From positions 106,676,001 to 106,740,000 of the forward strand of contig NC_060214.1 in the NCBI RefSeq assembly GCF_021130785.1: a stretch of 64,000 nt of DNA, in the 5' to 3' direction. The translations under genes and the position numbers were made by a program. Source of the DNA: Homalodisca vitripennis (Eukaryota > Arthropoda > Insecta > Hemiptera > Cicadellidae). Shown here one piece after another: positions 11,510 to 22,381 of the stretch. Within the stretch, counting starts at the first letter, position 1. Each line of letters opens with the position of its first letter. Below the pieces are notes generated by a model, which was not told where the DNA came from, did not search any database, and was given only the letters and a program-made list of their open reading frames with translations.

Positions 11510-11720
11510 AAACTTCTGTTTCATTTAAATTGCAAAGTGTTTATGTATTTATGTATGTATGAGATTATGTGTTGTCATACTTGTGAACACGATAACTAAC
11601 TTGTAATTGATTCAAAGTAAACTTGGTACGTGCAGGTAGAACTTACCCATACCTTAGATAAGACCATTATCAATATCAAGCAACAAAAAATTTCAAGATG
11701 GTGGCCATTAGCATATATGC
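11510..11720. repeat. Direct repeat, left copy (pair with 12430-12660)
   Basis: Shares 'tttcattt(a)aattgcaaagtgtttatgtatttatgtatg', 'gaacacgataactaac', 'cttggtacg' and 'tttcaagatggtggccattagcatatatg' with 12430-12660. The two copies flank the minus-strand non-LTR tail at 11830-12417. Further 'tttcaagatggcggc' blocks occur at 12735 and 13035, so the family is locally repeated. Confidence 0.7.
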
Positions 11721-11829
11721 AAATTTTTACCTGGGCTTTTACAGCGATTTATTTTGTAGGGATTAATATTACCAGGATGTTCTTGTATCAGAGCTAACCT
11801 TAACACGTAATAGTGAATATCATAGTGTA

Positions 11830-11833
11830 TAAT

Positions 11834-11889
<56 letters not shown>

Positions 11890-11906
11890 ATTACACACAC
11901 ACACAC

Positions 11907-11937
<31 letters not shown>

Positions 11938-12417
11938 TGTGTTTACATTTGTGTGTATACATAAATGTTTTTATGTTTGTCTTTTATAGAAAGTGTGTAT
12001 TTTTCCACGTAGAAGGTTTACATAATGCTATGCCCATTGTTGTAACTCATCTCCAGGCGGACGCTCCAAAATATAAAAGTTATCAAAGCGCCTGCACATT
12101 ATTAACTGCAATGACCTGACAGTTCCGTTCTTTAATAACCGAAGACTATTTGAAGGCGCTATGCTTTGATGTATATTTGTCTTTAAAATAAATTTCTTGT
12201 TGAACTTAAAGCTTGAGAGTTAGACCACTTTATAATAAAGACCTATATGTACGCGTGTAATGGCTATAAACATACACTTTTGACAGATATTCTTCATCGT
12301 GCCAACAAGGTAAACTCTCTACATCGGCGTTGGAAATAAAATTCACCTGAAACAGAATTGCTCATACACAGGCAACACTTACGAAAAGTGTGAGAAGCCG
12401 CGGGAAACAGCTAGTAC
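11830..12417 (-). mobile_element. Non-LTR 3' tail, RTE-like family R (minus strand)
   Basis: Read on the minus strand, it starts with TACTAGCTGTTTCCCGCGGC-like sequence near 12417. It continues through the block 'gtgaattttatttccaacgccgatgtaga' and 'ataaagtggtctaactctcaagctttaagtt', and ends in a microsatellite at 11843. The same order is seen at 14150-14620, 47420-48100 and 50274-50570. The opening motif is typical of insect RTE-type LINE tails and derived short elements; that name is from memory. Confidence 0.6.
11843..11943. repeat. Compound microsatellite (TA)n-(CA)n-(CG)n-(TG)n
   Basis: A TA run (about 11843-11880) is followed by CACACATACATTACACACAC, then a CG run, then a GT run. The AC-CG-GT part is self-complementary, so this stretch can form an extended hairpin or Z-DNA. 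Confidence 0.95.
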
Positions 12418-12429
12418 ATTATAATGGAA

Positions 12430-12660
12430 ATCAACAATCATTCATATTATAACTTCCGTTTCATTATAAATTGCAGAGCGTTTGTGTATTTATGTATGAG
12501 CTTATACAATACAGTGCTTATGAACACGATAACTAACATAATTTGTAATATATTCAAACTAGACTTGGTACGCAGACAGAACTTACACATGACTTGTATA
12601 CAATCATTAGTAGTATCAACAAACTTAAAGTTTCAAGATGGCGGCCGTTAGCACATATGA
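12430..12660. repeat. Direct repeat, right copy (pair with 11510-11720)
   Basis: Same blocks in the same order as the left copy, with more divergence in the middle. It ends with 'tttcaagatggcggccgttagcacatatg'-type sequence. A target-site origin is possible but the repeat is too long for a simple target duplication. Confidence 0.7.
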
Positions 12661-13738
12661 AACATTTTTTCGTGGACTATTTACAATACACAACTTCAGT
12701 CAAAATTTACCTTAAAACATTTTACAATTCTTAGTTATTTTTCAAGATAGCGGCCGTTCAAAGTTTCGAATATGTATAGATACATATATGTTAATATGTG
12801 TTGTAAACCAAAAAGGCCCAGAGTTAAAAGACTTGTTATATAATTAAAAACAAAGGCTTGTACCCTATTTTTGTTATATCCCGTAAATTTTTTTAACATA
12901 GGGACACGTACAAGGTTTTGAGAACATTACATAGCGGCTTTACGAATGAACGCAATACCATAACTTTCATTCAAACTGACATGAAGATAGGTCACCTTGG
13001 ATGAATGTACCATCCAAGATCCCAAAATCACTCAATAAAGTTTCAAGATGGCGGCTACTTTAATATGTTAATATCAAATATTTCACTACACAGACCAACA
13101 ATTAAGTATTTCAAGAGTATATATCACATGATTTGAAAAGGAATAGATATACCTCATGAATTGTGCATCGTAGAGCAAAAAGTTAATTTCTTTCAAACTC
13201 TCTGTCGTTTACAACAATTATTGTCCCCCTTTTATCTTTCTTTCGTAAGTTTTGATATAATAGCCGTACAAAATGCTTAGTATTATACTATATAAATCTT
13301 TACAGTTAAATAAGATTAAAAGTGTGTGATTTCTAACTTACGGTAAAAACGTAAAGTTCAAAATTTTACTTTGTTGTATGTATCGAGTGAGTTATAATTA
13401 GCGCAAAGGCGTATATGTAATAACAATAATAATTGAATGTCTTTGTTACTGTAAAACAAATGCACATATAATATAGCAACCGTCACTTTAACCTTAATTC
13501 TAAGTTAGTTATTGAAAGTACAAAATGTGATTTAATATAACATTTTAAAATAATATTTATATAAAAAATGACGTATGTAATTGAAATATACCCAACCAAT
13601 ACAGGTTGAACAACTTAACAGTTTTTTATATATCACTTTATATAATTAAACAAAACTAAAATAATAAATACTTTAAGAATAGTTAACATTTTAAAACTAT
13701 AAAAAACTTTTAAAATTGTTAAGGTTGAAAAACTTAAG
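12661..13738. other. AT-rich spacer with two 'caagat(g/a)gcggc' blocks
   Basis: Apart from short copies of 'tttcaagatggcggc' near 12740 and 13036, related to the direct repeats to the left, no feature is supported. Confidence 0.5.
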
Positions 13739-14030
13739 ACAGGGCAGTCCCTCAAACCTCTGGCTCACGGTCCTCGAACTCAGCGACCCCGTTAGAATGA
13801 TCCCCCTATTAAATATAGTTTAAATTTCATTTTAAACAGCGTTTTCCCTGTGTTCCTCGCGTAAACCGTGGGGGAGGAAATTGATCTATTTGGTACTGAC
13901 CTCATGGGGTACAGCTTCATAAGCTCGGAGCCTGTGTTGTGCTGCCCTTATCGCATCCCTCACCCTAATGTCACAGCAATGCACGTCCCTGCCACGTGTG
14001 GTACATTTCTACCGGCATTACAAGAACGCT
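13739..14030. other. GC-richer block: possible hAT-type terminus and a possible minus-strand exon
   Basis: CAGGGCAGTCCCTCAAACC at 13742 onward looks like one end of a hAT-type element; no matching opposite end was found. On the minus strand, 13901-13964 is bounded by an acceptor (TGCTGTGACATTAG) and a GTCAGT donor, and is open in only one frame (contains VRDAIRAAQHRLRAYE). It may be a 64-bp exon or part of a decayed element. Confidence 0.25.
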
Positions 14031-14149
14031 TTATATATATGTAGATGGATGGGAGTGTCAGCAACCCGACCTTTCAAAACTCTTCCTTAAATGCATTCCC
14101 ACTAATTTTGTCTAATTGACCTCATCGATTTCCGTTTCATTCAATACTA

Positions 14150-14620
14150 GCGTAATGTTTCCCGCGGCTTCGCACGCTTTTCGTAAACCTTTGCCCATGT
14201 ATGGGCACTTCTGGTTCAAGTGAATTATATTTCCAACGACGATGTACGATCAAGAAAATCTTTCAAAAGTGTATGTTTATAGCCATTGTCTACGTACATG
14301 TATCTTTATTATAAAGTGGTCTAACACTCAAGCTTTAAGTTCAAGCAGAAATGTATTTTTGAAGACAAATATACATCAAAGCTTAATGCCTTCAAATAGT
14401 TTTTCGCTATTTTAATATACTTAACTGTCTCGTAATCGCAGTTTCTAGTGTACAGGTGCTTTAGCGGTGCCGCCTGGTGGCGAGATACATCAATAGGCAT
14501 AGCATATAAACCTTCTCCGTCAAAAAAATACATATACATACAAATTTTCATAATGATCGGTCAAATAGTTTTACGATTCTATAAAGGACATACATACAAA
14601 CATTCATTTATATATAAGAG
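14150..14620 (+). mobile_element. Non-LTR 3' tail, family R (plus strand)
   Basis: Starts 'tttcccgcggcttcgcacgc' and passes through 'agtgaattatatttccaacgacgatgta', 'ataaagtggtctaacactcaagctttaag' and a 'gccgcctggtggcgagatacatcaat' block. It ends near 'atgatcggtcaaatagttt' and 'ataaaggacatacatacaaacattcattta'. Matches the 47420, 50274 and 11830 copies in order. No coding sequence. Confidence 0.65.
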
Positions 14621-14639
14621 TGGATTGCACTCTTGGAGT

Positions 14640-15030
14640 AATCTTTTACCAGAACATAAATGTTTAGTCATTAGTTTGCAAATTTTGTTCTGATAATATT
14701 GCAAGCAAGAATTTGAACTTCTAAAGCATTGATTTTCTAATGCCTCCTTGGAAAAAGAGAGTAGTGTCAGCCCCATATTGAATAATTTGGCCTGAAGCTA
14801 GTAATGACCTGATGTCATTTACATATATTAACAAAAATACCGGACCTAAAATTGATCCCTATGGAACTCCGTATTTAATGGGGTAAGTTTTTGACTAACA
14901 GGCTTTTTTAGGCTGTTGGTAAATTCAAAAGAAAAACTAATAACTTTAGCTAAGGATCCAACAGTTTTGTGGAAACTCTGTTTAATAAGCCACACTGATA
15001 TTCCATTTAGATTTCTATAAATGTCCATGA
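14640..15030 (-). pseudogene. Relic of a non-LTR reverse transcriptase (ORF2)
   Basis: Read on the minus strand from about 14880 down to 14750, one frame gives GVP*GSILGPVFLLIYVND, clearly the 'GVPQGSILGPLLFLIYIND' block of Jockey/CR1-type reverse transcriptases, with Gln replaced by a stop. About 15 residues later comes QYGADTTLFF, a damaged form of the catalytic Y/F-A-D-D box in which one of the paired aspartates is lost. The sequence upstream (14890-15030) is open in another frame and probably represents the preceding part of the domain. Stops and frameshifts show the gene is dead. It lies just beyond the family R tail at 14150-14620 but in the opposite orientation, so the two are separate insertions. 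Confidence 0.75.
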
Positions 15031-15599
15031 GTATGTAATCTTTCTAAATTTAACCATATAGTATAAAGTAAACTGTTAATATTGCACTGATATGCTTACA
15101 TTTACACGTCAACCAATAAATAGATGTTATGCCATAACTGTATAAATTAGCACTTTAAAATTATTGTGCATCACCATTTTGGTGTACAGATTTTATCCCA
15201 GCTATCCATGAAACATAATTTTAACCTTTTTCATGTTATTTTGTTTTGTTTCTTGTTGTTCAAGGGTTCTCGACACCAAAGGCATTTTTAATTCAGTTTA
15301 CCATAGGTTTTAAGAGGAAAGTCATGTGAAAATTTGTATTGAAAATTTGTATTGATATCTCCGGAACCGCTGAATTAGAAAGCCAATTCACATGTGTTCT
15401 GTCACAAAACACAACAACATACCTTCATTTACATTACATTTTCATTTTGCAGGATGTGCTAAATGTGACGCTTTAAGAACTCGTAAAATAAATGAACTTG
15501 CAAATGTTGCAGTAAACGAAAATTGTAATAATGTGATATCATAAGAAACTGTAAGAGGCAATCTATCAATTTAAAAAGCGTATTAAAATTTCAAGTGAC
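15031..15599. other. AT-rich spacer, nothing recognised
   Basis: No repeat, RNA or coding feature is supported here. Confidence 0.5.
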
Positions 15600-15890
15600 A
15601 TGAAAGGAAACGAGTTCGGTGGAAGCATTATGATGCTCCATACGACCATTATGAATTTGGTGGAAGCATCAAGATTTTCATTTTATGCGACCTATGTGAG
15701 TATGGTAAAAAATATCAAGATGTTTCATACGACCACTATGAGTTAAGTGGAAGCATCAATACGTCCATTCAACCACTATGAGTTCGGTGAAAACATCAGT
15801 ATGCTCCATACGATCACTTATGATAAGTTGAAGCATGAAGATGTCCCATGCTACATCGACGAGTTCGGAGAAATATCAGGATGTTCTAGG
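15600..15890. repeat. Degenerate minisatellite, about 45-48-bp unit
   Basis: Recurrent blocks 'gagttcggtggaagcat', 'atgctccatacgaccattatga' and 'agttaagtggaagcatcaa' give roughly six diverged units. Because unit length is close to a multiple of three, part of it stays open (15747-15938), but copies differ by indels, so coding is unlikely. Confidence 0.7.
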
Positions 15891-16900
15891 CGACGACAGA
15901 GTTTAGTGGTAATTCTATTACGTAAACCACATCATTAGGACTAATGTATTAGCCAAGTTGTCCCTTACCGACCCATTCGCTCGGAAATGCACCATACTGA
16001 TGATTTTGCTTTCCGCCAACTACCAAAAATATTATCAAGAGGGAATGGCTTTCCAGGTGTAAATTCATCAATGAATAAATCGTAAATATTATAAAAGTAA
16101 TTAATTAATTAAAATTCAATAATTAAGTAATTTTAAAATAAATAATAATTAGCATTTCGTTCACATTTAAAACTACGTATAAAATAATTTACAATTCAAT
16201 AGATTTTAATGTATGACATCCATTTCCTAAAATAATTTGCACACTGTATCAAAAATAAAATAAAATATTGATATTTTTTATCAATTCACTTTCTAAACAG
16301 GATTATTTCTCCAACTTACTTCAGGTAAGCTTATTCCGATCTCTTGAGTATGTAATAGGTTTAGTTGCGGTTATAACAACGTTTAACCTCATTCTACTTT
16401 GTCTAACAAAGTATGACTACGTGCAGTGGAAAATTAAATTCGAACATTAACTTTGAAATACCGCTACACTGAGAGGTAACATGATGAGCAAATATAACCA
16501 TGTGTAACTTTTCCAAGCCAATATTTTCTTTTTCTTTGCTTAAACGTTTGCCGTTTCTTAATTGGAAACTCTAGAACTTCCTGTAATCTATCTGCAGTCT
16601 ATGCTGTATCTGTCTGCAGAGCGATGTCTCTTATTTATATCACCCAATTTTGTAGATCGTCTTTTTTGTTTTTTGTTACACAATTAATGCAGGTGTATAA
16701 AAAAATTATCTGTACCGTCTGACTTAACTTAAATGAGAGATTATTTTGAGAAAACATTTAAAAAATTGGATTGTAAATAGATGAAAAATATTTGGGAAAT
16801 ATCGTAAAATTCTACATTCAGTTTTTTGCATGCATTATAAATATTTCTTTGAAGAGATTGAGCTGAATTGCTGTAGATGGAGCTTATATTGGTCACTGTT
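15891..16900. other. AT-rich spacer, nothing recognised
   Basis: No element, RNA gene or convincing exon was identified. Confidence 0.5.
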
Positions 16901-17044
16901 AAATTACATTAAAAACATAAAACCAATATTTAATACATTTTATTGTTTTGTGAGGCCTTTCTGAAGAAGATATCTTGGATATCGAAAGGCCTCACAAAAC
17001 AATAAAATGTATTAAATATTGGTTTTATGTTTTTCAATGTAATT
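16901..17044. repeat. Near-perfect palindrome with 60-bp arms and a 22-nt centre
   Basis: Left arm 16902-16961 and right arm 16984-17044 are reverse complements apart from one single-base indel. The arms carry 'acataaaaccaatatttaat' and 'attttgtgaggcctttc'-type sequence. The centre (16962-16983) completes the pattern CTGAAGA-A-GATATC-TTG-GATATC-GAAA, which has the order of conserved boxes seen in hammerhead cores. The near identity of the arms suggests a recent inverted duplication. Confidence 0.95.
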
Positions 17045-19439
17045 ATTGAGCTGAATGATAAAACTAAAATGTAATTAGTTTTAGACTTCAGCTACGGATT
17101 ATTGAACTTAAGTGTTATTCTAAACTCGGATTTTGCAGAACATTATAAGATTCTAGATCAAAAAGTTATACAGATATCAGTTTTCCTTGGGTTGATCTTA
17201 TAGCTAAAACGAACTAGTTATATGTACTGATATATAAAAATTAAAAGGATGTGTAGTTATTTAGGTTAGTGAGATTTTTGTAAGTTTCTTGTAAATTTAC
17301 AAAACTTAAAAAAGATAGAAGAAAATTAAAAGGAATATATTTTTGTTTACCAAGTATGGGGAAAATTCCAAGTGACTACTAACTATATTTCCACTGTAAA
17401 TAATTTTAAGAATAGTATACGAAAATTATAAGATTGAACTTTTTTAAATCGATTAATTATGTTGATCCTTGTTCCGTGTGATTTAAATTGAAGATAATTT
17501 ACAATCCAATCAATTTAATAATTTGATTTAGAAATACATTTCAAATTAGACTTCAAGTGTTTGTGTTAAAACACTAATATGTATGCAGTAAATTAAGAGT
17601 AAATGAAATAAGTATTTAATTTGAATAATAATTCCTTTCTTTAAGAACACAAACAAAGTTTTTAAAATGAGAAGAATGTAATGAAGTGTTAAAAGTTTAA
17701 ATTATTGTAAGTATAAGTAAACATTTATTTTGTTTTTGTTTAATAGTTTTATCACGTTACTTTTGTTTAATCATATAAATGTTGTGATTTTTCTTATCCT
17801 TACTATTCAATTTTATTTTGAAAAGTATATGACAACCCATTGTAATTATTTAAAATGGACTTTTTTTAATGTCAACTAATTAATGAGTTAACTGATTGTT
17901 TGACAATATAAGCAATAGTTGAACTAATTAACTGACACAACGAACTATTGAATAACAGAACATACCTGAAAATAAAAGTCTTTACCGAACTAACTGCTCT
18001 TTACCGACTAACGTGAGCGCCTTCTATTTTGTGCCCGCAACACCACCTATTTACTGTACTGCGGCTATTGCGTACAAACCAGGCGCATAGATCTTTGATC
18101 TTTTTAACCCCAATAAAATTTATCGTTGGAGCAATAGGAAACTATGCATCAAATTGCATGTCTCTTTAGATCTTTCTGTCTGAATTATCGCAAAGTCGAA
18201 CAGTCGGATAGGTGGAGAACTCGGTTTTAAGAAGAACCTGTCAAGTCCTTCATAAATCAATTAGTAATAGCACAATTATAATCTATAAATCATAGTATAA
18301 TTTAAATGTAATAAAAAGGTGGATACAGTCATCTTAGTGCTACATAGAGTTTCTAACCCGATTTTCCGAAAGGTAACTTTAAGACTGTTTCGGATATTTT
18401 GTTAGAGTTTGAATTTAAGAAATAACATGTTTATTTCCATAGGATATTCAATTGAATACATTTGATTTGTCAGAACTTACAAACTAAAATTAGTTTAAGG
18501 CTTAAAGGCCTAAAGTACAATCATTACCGGAAACATTCCAAAATCCGCTGACCATTTAAGAGTTCTTCCACAAAAAGCTGTTTACATACGCCTTAAAATG
18601 TCATCTAATATCTAAACATCTTAAATTGAGAGGCAACTTATTAGGCCTAAGTAGTCTCGTGCCAATAACAGATGGCCTCTTAAAGGTTTTACTTAATCTA
18701 ACATATTGTGTTTCAACATGTTTGGTTCTGGTATTATAACTATGTTTATCGCTTTTGAGAGTTAAGTTACAGTTATTTTTCTAGAACAACAAGTTTTGCA
18801 AAATAAAATCTGAATAAAAAGTTAAAATATATACATTAACAAACTTGGGTCTACAATGAGCACTAGGATCTATTGTACGTTTTGGCAAGATAAAACATTA
18901 TTATACAGAAAGGCACTGCTCTAAATAATCAAACCACAATTATCTTAGAATGAAATAACCCAAAATATGCCATTTTAATACATTTGAGAGACGACACCAC
19001 AGAGATGTCTTAAAGCCGAATGGGGACCATTTACGCCACTATTAGCGTTCTAATGAAGAAACTATAAAATAAATGCCAACAGATATTTCTAAAAGGTCTA
19101 TATTGAAATGCCTATGGATTTATATTTGTATACTAAATAAAAATTAAATACTAATACAATATTTCTATGCTGGTATTTTTGTGGCAAATTTAGATGATGG
19201 TATCCATCTCAAATTTCAAGTGCCTATTGAATAGATTATATTACTTAAAAAGTAGGACACACCATACTATGTGTCGAGTAACTTATCTAAGGTTGTATGA
19301 AAATTGTATCTAATATATAGTTCATTTCATTTTTTAGATGTCCTGCAGACATATAGACGGAGAAGCACAATCATACAGAAAATAAATCATTACAACCTCC
19401 AACGGAATAAGAAAAAATGTGCCAGCCTAATAAGTGGTA
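17045..19439. other. AT-rich spacer, nothing recognised
   Basis: A slightly GC-richer patch at 18010-18240 has no open frame or motif I can defend. The rest is AT-rich with scattered short repeats only. Confidence 0.5.
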
Positions 19440-19900
19440 GGCTTTAATGACGCTCTGCCAATTCCCGTGGATGGACCATCGTAGTGATGTACACGATAGG
19501 ATGGACACGTACCATCATACAAATCGCTATTTTCTATGTAGAAATGAAGTTTCGTGGAAAGTTTTAAGTCCACAGATTAAATCTTTTTCCAGATATCTTA
19601 CTGACAGTTACCCTACACGTGTTTCTATGTCGTATATTAAATATAACATGTTCAAAGATTGTTTACAAATTTGTTTATTCTCGTTGCCATCATAGCAAAC
19701 CATAAGTCAAATAATGCGAAACTGTTAGCTAACGCAATGCCATTTCCCAAGGAATATCGTGTACCATCGTCGAACTCGCTATTACCTATATCAAAATTAA
19801 ACTCCATGCAAAACTTCAAGGTCAATAGGCCTGTTAGTTTTTGAGATATCGAGCCGATAGTTTGACAGACAGAAATTAAACTCTCAGCTCTTCGGTAATG
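19440..19900. repeat. Two adjacent family S copies
   Basis: Blocks 'cgttgccatcatagcaaacc', 'gttagctaacgcaatgcc', 'accatcgtcgaactcg', 'aaattaaactccatgcaaaacttcaag' and 'ttttgagatatcgagc...gacagacag' match the 2271 and 40365 copies. A second, partial set (19440-19660) precedes it. The long minus-strand open frame across 19652-20026 spans this repeat and the next and is not considered a gene. Confidence 0.6.
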
Positions 19901-19914
19901 CTCAGCCAACAAGG

Positions 19915-20130
19915 CATTTTTCAAAGTTAATACCCAAAGAGCTTTTGGGTATGTTTGAACCCTTTTCTTTCCCTTCTTTTCTTCTTTCTGTTGTCTATTT
20001 TTTGTACGTACTAAAACCTCCCCCACCTGACGAAGAGGATAGATTCTAATCCTCGAAACGTTGTCTTATACATTTTGTAACCGATGTAAAATGTGCAAAA
20101 ATCCTGTTATCCTGACAATCAATCAGTTAG
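19915..20130 (+). mobile_element. Dispersed repeat P with hammerhead-like core (Penelope-type tail?)
   Basis: Shares with 30900-31100 the blocks 'tttttgggtatatttgaacccttttctttccc', 'ctatttttgta(c/t)gtacta', 'cccacctgacga', a stem-loop, then 'cgaaaag/cgaaacgttgt' and 'tttgtaaccgatg'. The two copies are about 11 kb apart. The element contains the cleanest copy of the CTGACGA-stem-GAAAC motif. Hammerhead motifs are known in Penelope-like retroelements, so this may be a Penelope tail; no protein-coding part is seen. Confidence 0.5.
20027..20059 (+). ncRNA. Hammerhead-like motif
   Basis: CTGACGA (20027-20033), one extra A, then a perfect 6-bp stem GAGGAT/ATCCTC (20035-20040 with 20049-20054) closed by an 8-nt loop, then GAAAC (20055-20059). 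This is the box order of a hammerhead core with stem II. Stem III and the cleavage-site UH could not be placed with confidence ('cgtt...aaccg' is the best candidate), and the extra A after CTGACGA is not canonical. Confidence 0.35.
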
Positions 20131-20459
20131 TTAAACAACAATTTAAAAGCAATTTCGAATTTAGGGGAATTCGGATTCTCCAACTTCTGAGAAGTTAAGC
20201 GAACGATATATGGAGCAGTTTTTAGGAACATAGGTGAAATTGGAAAATGTACTCACTCACCAAGAATGTGTCTACCACTATGACAGGGAAAAGAAGTACG
20301 CATTGTGACTGTGTTAAAACCTACCCTTGAGAGTGCCGATTGCCGCGCGATAAAAGGTGTAGGACTTCGATCTGAGCTAGAGATAGTTCAGGTTAAATTC
20401 TGCCTGTGTCCGTTTTACCATTACCATTGACCTTATACTTATATTCTGTCACTCTTATT

Positions 20460-20650
20460 CTGTTTCATGAGATCCTCGCACAGCTCAGTGGCCCATGGAG
20501 ATGGGCAACATAAGGCTTAAAACGGTGATCAGACTCTCATTAACAATGCACGAGACCAGACAGATTTCCTAGGGGTGGCTCCAGTTTCCACAGTGATGTT
20601 TACTGTATCATCACAATAGCTTATGGTGTTCCTGCGTTAATTCACAGTTC
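20460..20650. repeat. Dispersed repeat Q, copy 1
   Basis: Shares with 21225-21500 the blocks 'cagtggcccatgg', 'aaggcttaaaacggtga', 'gggg(t)ggctccagtttcca', 'tgtttactgta(t/c)c(a/g)tcacaata' and 'gcgttaattcaca'. Same orientation. Non-coding. Confidence 0.65.
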
Positions 20651-21224
20651 GAAAAATACGTTTAAGTTCTGTTAAGCTAAGAGTTGTAGTTGTTTACGTC
20701 AACGACGTTTCTCAGTCTGTGCTTCTTACTTTTTCGACCATTTTGTCACCTATCAATCAAAGAAAAATAATACAAATACACAACTGTATTTGAACAAGAA
20801 AATCATAGCTAAATTTTATCATAGTAAATTTAATACAACTTTTTTGTGTTTATCTAAAAAAAAAAAAACACAAAATCCAACTTTTACTACGCTAAAAAGG
20901 TGTTGGGATGATCACACCCAAGTATTTTCCACAACAATTAGTGTAAACTCAGTTTACTACCGCGAGTAGGCTGAGCGTTAGCGAATTTATTTGCGATGGT
21001 GTAATGGGTAATTATTATGCCATAGAGAAAATCGTACAACAAACCTTTTGCGAACAAACTGAGTAAAATCATATCATATTAACATGTGGCGTATGGATTC
21101 ATATACCATAACTGTCGATATGTGTAGACATTAAATTTAGCATAAAACCTCATTTCTGCACAGTCAACAATGAGTGTGAGTCTGTAAGCGTAGAATTTTT
21201 TATCAATACCATCGAACCTTATTC

Positions 21225-21500
21225 TTGTTGATAAACTCCTCACACACGCCAGTGGCCCATGGGACGGACAGACTAAGGTTTAAAAGGTGACCGGTCTGTC
21301 CTTTAAAAAAATCACCCAAAAAAGCGACCTTAGACCAGGGCGCACAAGACCAAAAAGAGTTCTAAGGGGGGTCCAGTTTCCAAACGTTTACTGTACCGTC
21401 ACAATAACTAAATATTCAAAGGTTCTAATCAAGTTTACTTCATACGAGTGTGTTGGGTTGCAGAGTGAGAGATTGCTGCATTAATTCGCACATAGATGGA
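21225..21500. repeat. Dispersed repeat Q, copy 2
   Basis: Second copy of the 20460 repeat, with an extra Lys/Arg-codon-rich stretch near 21300-21360 that makes a 65-codon open frame by chance. It is preceded (20935-21100) by family S-like blocks ('ggctgagcgttagcgaa', 'cgaacaaactgagtaaaatc'). Confidence 0.65.
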
Positions 21501-22381
21501 ACAATGTATACCTGACCTACATTCGTACTAATTCCTGGAGGCAAACTTAAATGAGTGTACAACTAGACAGATCATTTTATCTCAAACAACATAGTTCAGT
21601 AATTTTTTCCCCTCCTTTTTTCTGCTTACAGTCTCATTAGAAGCTGACATATTATCATCCAACTACATTTGGAATTTAAGCAAGCTTTTAGTGTTGGTCT
21701 AACTTGAATGCTTCAGATATTAGGGACAGTTTCTTAAATCCCAACTGAACCTCAAATAATATTATCTTGTTATTTAAGTAAATTTGAAGTTCTAATACGT
21801 TGATGACCAAGGAATAATTTTTCTTGCGTTATGATGATCGTTAAGTATTATATTAATTGCTATTTCAAACATTTACGTTCATCTTTTTTCATCATTAGAA
21901 GAACAGATCCAATAACTGTTTTATTCTAAAGCTCGTGAAATTCACCAAGCCAAACAATTATTTTTTTATATTGCTTCTAGTAACTGAATGATTTTTCTTA
22001 AAAATTTAAAAATATAGGTTGTAAGTTACAACGCTGAATTAAATTTGAACATATTTCCTTCAGATATTTGCAGCAGCACGTTAAACATGTTGTATTACAA
22101 GCATTCATGTTCATAAAAGCAACAACCTTCCTGTACGTTAAGTCGTGCTTTTCTTGGCTGCTGCTTAAAATATTCATGAAACAATTTCAGGATGCTTCAA
22201 CACTGATTCTAAAAAACTAGAAAAAGTTCAAGCGAAATCATTTTAGCTTTCCATTGCATCATTGAGTAGTCCATTCGATCGTTATTGATTGTATGTGATT
22301 GGCTGAGCGTTAGTAAAGCCCATCACTCGAGGGGCTGAAAAGATTTCATTTCTCATGGTCTGTCACGCCATGTTATATCGA
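21501..22381. other. AT-rich spacer leading into family S
   Basis: No feature to about 22280; from there 'ttggctgagcgttagtaaagcc' marks the start of the family S copy in which the 30-bp array is embedded. Confidence 0.5.

Noticed and set aside
19652..20026. 124-codon minus-strand open frame
   Set aside because: It runs across a family S copy and repeat P; the related repeat at 30752-31027 gives a different peptide, so it is not conserved as protein.
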